From NCBI RefSeq assembly GCF_030489605.1, contig NZ_JAUKFY010000003.1, forward strand, positions 353,893 through 417,892: a stretch of DNA of 64,000 bases, given 5' to 3'. Below the pieces are notes generated by a model. That model did not search any database, had not been told where the DNA came from, and worked only from the letters and a program-made list of their open reading frames with translations. This document shows, piece by piece, positions 59,862 to 64,000 of this stretch (the first letter of the stretch is position 1; every line of letters begins with the position of its first letter). Origin of the DNA: Brevibacillus laterosporus. Lineage in GTDB: Bacteria; Bacillota; Bacilli; Brevibacillales; Brevibacillaceae. The position numbers were made by a program, and so were the translations under genes.

Positions 59862-62408
59862 ATGGCAGAACAAACATCTCGGTTTCCAAAAATTGACATT
59901 AGCCAAGAGATGCGTGACTCGTTCATTGATTACGCGATGAGTGTCATCGTTAGTCGCGCTTTACCTGATGTAAGGGACGGACTAAAGCCAGTTCATCGCC
60001 GTATCTTATATGCCATGCATGATATGGGGCTTACTCCTGATAAGGCTTTCCGTAAATCCGCAAACGTTGTCGGTCAAGTAATGGCTAAGTATCATCCTCA
60101 TGGTGACACGGCAATTTATGAGACCATGGTTCGGTTGGCACAAGATTTCAATATGAGATATATGCTCGTTGAAGGCCAAGGGAACTTTGGTTCTGTGGAC
60201 GGCGATCGGGCGGCAGCTATGCGTTATACTGAGTCCCGTTTTTCAAAAATTGCTTTAGAAATGCTTCGGGATATTGATAAAGATACAGTAGACTTTATAC
60301 CAAACTACGATGGACACGAGGAAGAACCTACCGTTCTCCCTTCTCGTTTTCCGAATTTGTTAGTAAATGGTTCAGCAGGTATCGCGGTTGGGATGGCGAC
60401 TAATATACCGCCGCATAATCTGAGGGAGGTCATTGATGGTGTTAGTGCCATGATTGATAATCCTGAGATTACCGTTGCAGAACTGATGCAAATCATTAAG
60501 GGACCGGATTTCCCAACAGCTGGTGAAATTTTGGGATACTCTGGTATTCGGCGTGCTTATGAAACAGGACGCGGTTCCATTATTATGCGTGCAAAAACCA
60601 ATATTGAAGAGAATAATGGGAAAGCCCGCATTATTGTAACGGAAATTCCGTATCAGGTGAACAAAGCTAGACTTGTTGAAAAAATAGCAGAATTAGTACG
60701 CGAGAAAAAGATTGACGGCATAACTGATTTGCGTGATGAATCTGACCGCAAAGGAATGCGTATTGTCATTGAACTTCGTCGGGATATTGTTCCAAAAGTA
60801 GTGTTAAATAATTTGTTTAAGCATACCCAAATGCAATCAACCTTTGGAGTTAATATGCTGGCGCTTGTTGATTCACGTCCAAAAACATTGAATTTGCGCG
60901 AAATGATCTACCATTACTTGGAGCATCAGCGCGTCATTGTTCGTAGACGCACTGAATATGAATTGCGTCAGGCTGAAGCGCGTGCGCATATCTTAGAGGG
61001 ATTACGCATTGCACTTGATCATATTGACGAGATTATCAGTCTCATTCGTTCGTCTCGCATGGCAGAAGAAGCGCGCAATGCTTTAATCGAGCGATTTGGA
61101 TTGAGTCATGAACAGGCTCAAGCGATTTTGGACATGCGTCTCCAACGTCTTACTGGTCTGGAACGCGAAAAAATTGAAGCGGAATACCAAGAACTTTTAA
61201 TGAAGATTGCTGAATTAAAATCTATTCTTGCTGATGATAATAAAATTTACTCGATCATTCGTGAAGAGATGAATGCCATCAAAGAGAAATTCGGAGATGA
61301 CCGTCGCACGGCAATCACGATTGGCGAAGATATGATTGAGGATGCAGATCTGATTCCAGAAGAGGAAGTTGTTATTTCCTTAACTCATAGCGGTTACGTG
61401 AAACGTTTGCCTGTAACCACCTATCGTAGCCAGAAGCGCGGAGGCCGAGGCATTCAAGGAATTGGAACCAAAGACGACGATTTCGTCGAGCATCTTTGCA
61501 TCACGAACTCCCACGATACGCTCTTGTTCTTTACAAGTAAGGGAAAAGTGTATCGCTTAAGAGGATTCGAAATTCCTGATCTGAGTCGTACAGCTAAAGG
61601 AACGCCAATTATCAATTTGATTCAAATTGAAAAGGGTGAGACAGTCAGCGCTGTAATTCCAGTGAAGGAATTTAGAGAAGATCAGTTTATCTTCTTTGCC
61701 ACTAAACAGGGTATTGTTAAGAAGACGGACTTAAAATCGTTTGAGAATATTCGACGCGGCGGCCTCTTTGCCGTAAATCTACGCGAAGATGATGAGCTGA
61801 TTAATGTTCGTTTGACAGATGGCAACCAACAAATCATCATAGGTACCAAACAAGGAATGTCCGTTCGTTTTAATGAAGGCGACGTGAGAACCATGGGACG
61901 TACTGCTACAGGCGTTAAGGGGATAACCCTGGATCCTAACGACGTAGTAATTGGTATGGATGTCATCCGTGATGATGCTGAGGTATTAATCGTAACTGCA
62001 AAAGGCTACGGTAAACGTACACCTGTTTCTGAATATCGCATTCAGACACGTGGAGGTAAAGGAATTAAAACCCATAATGTTACAGAGCGAAGCGGTCAGG
62101 TTGTTGGCTTAAAAGTTGTGCAGGCTGATGAAGACTTAATGATTGTCACAATAACTGGCATCATTATTCGAATGGAGATAAAAGGGATTTCCGTTATGGG
62201 ACGCTATACACAAGGTGTAAAATTAATTCGTTTAGATGATGAAGAGGAAGTTGTTTCAATTGCTACGGTAGAAGCTTCCGAGGAGGACTCTGAGAATAAT
62301 CCTTCTACAGAAACTAAAGGGATTGAGACGGACAACGTTAACGAAGGTACAGAAGCAGATGCTACAGAAGCAGATGCCGATGTAGCTGATGATACATCTG
62401 AAGAATAA
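59862..62408 (+). CDS. gyrA: DNA gyrase subunit A
   Basis: 848 residues: winged-helix domain with catalytic Tyr122 (AMRYTESR), tower and coiled coil with QRLTGLERE, the GyrA-box [10 protein letters not shown] at about 525-534 and six-bladed beta-pinwheel, then an acidic tail of about 45 residues rich in Glu, Asp, Thr and Ala. The region GDTAIYE at 81-87 has Thr at 83, a position involved in quinolone binding and natural in several species. GGAGGG precedes the ATG. Confidence 0.97.
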   Translation: MAEQTSRFPKIDISQEMRDSFIDYAMSVIVSRALPDVRDGLKPVHRRILYAMHDMGLTPDKAFRKSANVVGQVMAKYHPHGDTAIYETMVRLAQDFNMRYMLVEGQGNFGSVDGDRAAAMRYTESRFSKIALEMLRDIDKDTVDFIPNYDGHEEEPTVLPSRFPNLLVNGSAGIAVGMATNIPPHNLREVIDGVSAMIDNPEITVAELMQIIKGPDFPTAGEILGYSGIRRAYETGRGSIIMRAKTNIEENNGKARIIVTEIPYQVNKARLVEKIAELVREKKIDGITDLRDESDRKGMRIVIELRRDIVPKVVLNNLFKHTQMQSTFGVNMLALVDSRPKTLNLREMIYHYLEHQRVIVRRRTEYELRQAEARAHILEGLRIALDHIDEIISLIRSSRMAEEARNALIERFGLSHEQAQAILDMRLQRLTGLEREKIEAEYQELLMKIAELKSILADDNKIYSIIREEMNAIKEKFGDDRRTAITIGEDMIEDADLIPEEEVVISLTHSGYVKRLPVTTYRSQKRGGRGIQGIGTKDDDFVEHLCITNSHDTLLFFTSKGKVYRLRGFEIPDLSRTAKGTPIINLIQIEKGETVSAVIPVKEFREDQFIFFATKQGIVKKTDLKSFENIRRGGLFAVNLREDDELINVRLTDGNQQIIIGTKQGMSVRFNEGDVRTMGRTATGVKGITLDPNDVVIGMDVIRDDAEVLIVTAKGYGKRTPVSEYRIQTRGGKGIKTHNVTERSGQVVGLKVVQADEDLMIVTITGIIIRMEIKGISVMGRYTQGVKLIRLDDEEEVVSIATVEASEEDSENNPSTETKGIETDNVNEGTEADATEADADVADDTSEE

Positions 62409-62418
62409 GTAATAAGTA

Positions 62419-62451
62419 AAAAGGTGATTCCATGATGGGATCACCTTTTTA
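62419..62451 (+). terminator. gyrA terminator
   Basis: AAAAAGGTGAT pairs with ATCACCTTTTT around an 11-nt loop, right after the gyrA stop. Confidence 0.85.
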
Positions 62452-62572
62452 CATAAATTCCTTTGGGAATATAATCAAGTTTTCCCTATCCTTTTGTGTG
62501 CATCGCTTTTATAATAGAAGATAATTCTAAAGATATAGGTCTAATTTCTTAGTGATATATAGGGGGATCGAT

Positions 62573-63679
62573 ATGCCTGTTTGTCAGATTAAACACATAC
62601 CGGTAGGATCTCGTTTAACGGAAGATGTTCATACACCGTTAGGAGGATTGCTTTTTACAAAAGGAACCGTTGTAGAGGATAGAGAATTAGAAATTTTGGA
62701 TGCTTTTATGATTGAAGAGGTTTCTGTGGAAGCTGCAGTAGATGGAACTGCTATTACAGAAGGATTTGCCGATGGGAAAAAACAGGCATCCGTAGAAGGA
62801 AAAGAGACAAGTAAACCTATAAGAAACCGACAATCAGATTCAGGAATTGTGGAGCATCTGGAGAAGGCAGTCTCTTCTTTTAAAAACCTTTTCCAACATG
62901 TCCAAGGGGGGCAAAGCATTCCTGTATTAGAAGTTCGGAATGTTATGACTACACTTATTAAAGAAGTAGAGGAGCAATCTAATCTTTTATTCATCCTAAA
63001 AAAAGCAGATAATCCAAATAACTACTTGTATGAGCACTGTGTAGGTGTTGGTCTGCTTAGCTACATTATGGCAAAGTGGATGAAGCTTCCGGAAAAAGAA
63101 TGGATGCAGGTAGCTTTAGCAGGGATGCTTATGGATATAGGAAAAACAAAAATTGACCCTAAAATTTTGTGGAAGCCAGACAAGTTAACATCTAGTGAAT
63201 TTGAAGAGATGAAAAAACATACTGTTTATGGTTATGAGTTAATTAAATCAGCAAAGGGCCTCACACAGGGTGTTGGATTAGCAGCTCTACAGCATCATGA
63301 ACGAGAAGATGGAAGTGGGTACCCATTTGGTATAAAAGGTGATAAAATACATACCTACAGTAAAATAATAGCTGTGGCTGATATGTATCATGCGATGTGC
63401 TCTGACCGTTTACATCAAAAGGGAACTTCTCCATTTCTAGTAGTAGAGCAGTTGTTGCAGGATAGTTTCGGTAAGTTAGATCCAAAGGTAGTTCGGGTTT
63501 TTGTTAATGGAATTACGCAGTTCTCTATAGGAAGTAAAGTAGAATTAAGTGATGGAACAGTTGGGAAAGTGGTATTTATAAATCAAAACTATCCAACCCG
63601 ACCGATGGTAGAAATCAATCAAAACATCATTAACCTAGCTGACAAGAGAAATGTTTGGATTGTAAAAGCACTGATTTAA
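62573..63679 (+). CDS. HD-GYP domain protein with degenerate HD motif
   Basis: 368 residues: N-terminal domain (about 1-60, PVGSRLTEDVHTPLGG) of the type seen in HD-GYP proteins, a low-complexity linker (60-90), then an HD-GYP domain at about 130-330. HHEREDGSGYP (241-251) is intact, as is His155 (YEHC), but the LLHDIGK motif reads MLMDIGK, replacing the metal-binding His with Met187. The family hydrolyses c-di-GMP; loss of this His suggests reduced or altered activity. The ATG at 62573 follows AGGGGGA. Confidence 0.85.
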   Translation: MPVCQIKHIPVGSRLTEDVHTPLGGLLFTKGTVVEDRELEILDAFMIEEVSVEAAVDGTAITEGFADGKKQASVEGKETSKPIRNRQSDSGIVEHLEKAVSSFKNLFQHVQGGQSIPVLEVRNVMTTLIKEVEEQSNLLFILKKADNPNNYLYEHCVGVGLLSYIMAKWMKLPEKEWMQVALAGMLMDIGKTKIDPKILWKPDKLTSSEFEEMKKHTVYGYELIKSAKGLTQGVGLAALQHHEREDGSGYPFGIKGDKIHTYSKIIAVADMYHAMCSDRLHQKGTSPFLVVEQLLQDSFGKLDPKVVRVFVNGITQFSIGSKVELSDGTVGKVVFINQNYPTRPMVEINQNIINLADKRNVWIVKALI

Positions 63680-63884
63680 GATCCTTCTTTTATGAAGCCA
63701 AGATATTTATAACGATTAGGTTATAAGTATCTTTTTTATTTGAAACTGAAAAAAGTTTAATTTTATTTAAAAAACTATTGATTTTTATTATAACCGTGTG
63801 TTAGACTAAGTCCATAAGGTTGAAACAGCGGTTACTGAGTAAGGGAAACAGCTTCTTAAAGAAAGTATCTTTCAAAAAAAGTTG

Positions 63885-63913
63885 TTGACAAGAAAAGTTA
63901 AAGCTGATATGAT
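63885..63913 (+). promoter_or_regulatory. rrn promoter P1
   Basis: TTGACA (63885-63890), 17-bp spacer, TATGAT (63908-63913). Confidence 0.8.
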
Positions 63914-63950
63914 TAAAAAGTTGCTTCTGAAAAACTTAACAAAAAACTCC

Positions 63951-63980
63951 TTGACAAAATAAAGGAGGATATGTTATAAT
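63951..63980 (+). promoter_or_regulatory. rrn promoter P2
   Basis: Perfect TTGACA (63951-63956), 18-bp spacer and perfect TATAAT (63975-63980). Tandem strong promoters with no ORF after gyrA/HD-GYP suggest a ribosomal RNA operon beginning past the window end, as rrnO follows gyrA in B. subtilis. Confidence 0.8.
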
Positions 63981-64000
63981 GATGAAGCTGATTATGATCT

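Overview
The window is a low-GC Firmicutes chromosome segment centred on the replication origin. Gene order (walRKHIJ-htrA, purA, dnaB-rplI-gdpP, rpsF-ssb-rpsR, ychF, parAB, noc, rsmG-mnmG-mnmE-jag-yidC-yidD-rnpA-rpmH | oriC | dnaA-dnaN-yaaA-recF-remB-gyrB ... gyrA) is that of Bacillales. Details such as the bioADBFHC cluster, fabF and trpS between gyrB and gyrA, and an HD-GYP gene after gyrA suggest Brevibacillus or a close relative. The genus is inferred from gene order and protein character only. Spore genes (yyaC, spoIIIJ-like yidC, jag, cwlD-like) indicate an endospore former.

Layout. Positions 1-2240 hold a small accessory stretch beside a yyzF-like gene: a frameshifted DUF4288 gene, a gene fragment and a RidA-family gene. 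From 2244 to 11258, read leftwards, lie a secreted LysM/M23 peptidase, the WalRK two-component system with its WalH/WalI regulators and WalJ, and an HtrA protease. From 12.2 to 21.3 kb come purA (UUG start, PurR-box pair upstream), dnaB, rplI, gdpP, a yybS-like gene, the rpsF-ssb-rpsR operon and ychF. From 22 to 31 kb are an exported oligoendopeptidase F, yyzM, an MscS channel, a DUF3343 gene, yyaC, a cysteine desulfurase, parB-parA and noc. From 31 to 37.6 kb is the run rsmG to rpmH. Nearly all of these genes are on the minus strand, pointing away from the origin.

The origin has two lobes: DnaA boxes at 37.7-38.1 kb upstream of dnaA, and boxes plus DnaA-trios and an AT-rich unwinding element in the dnaA-dnaN gap (39.5-39.7 kb). 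dnaA-dnaN-yaaA-recF-remB-gyrB follow on the plus strand. Then come an XRE/MmyB regulator, fabF, trpS, a small lytic-transglycosylase-like gene next to a BceAB-type ABC transporter, a complete biotin operon on the minus strand with a BirA operator, ldh, a cwlD-like amidase, gyrA and a HD-GYP protein with a degenerate HD motif. The last 120 bases hold tandem promoters typical of an rRNA operon that should begin just beyond the window.

Three parS sites (27.97, 30.71 and 48.20 kb) surround the origin and fit the ParB/Noc pair. Most of the window is conserved core. The points most worth a second look are the bipartite origin with a DnaA box in the loop of the dnaA terminator hairpin, a second DnaA-box cluster at 24.1-24.3 kb, stacked hairpins between rpmH and rnpA, the transglycosylase/ABC cassette, the degenerate HD-GYP protein, the DUF4288 frameshift and an unexplained 109-codon open frame at 21.6-21.9 kb.
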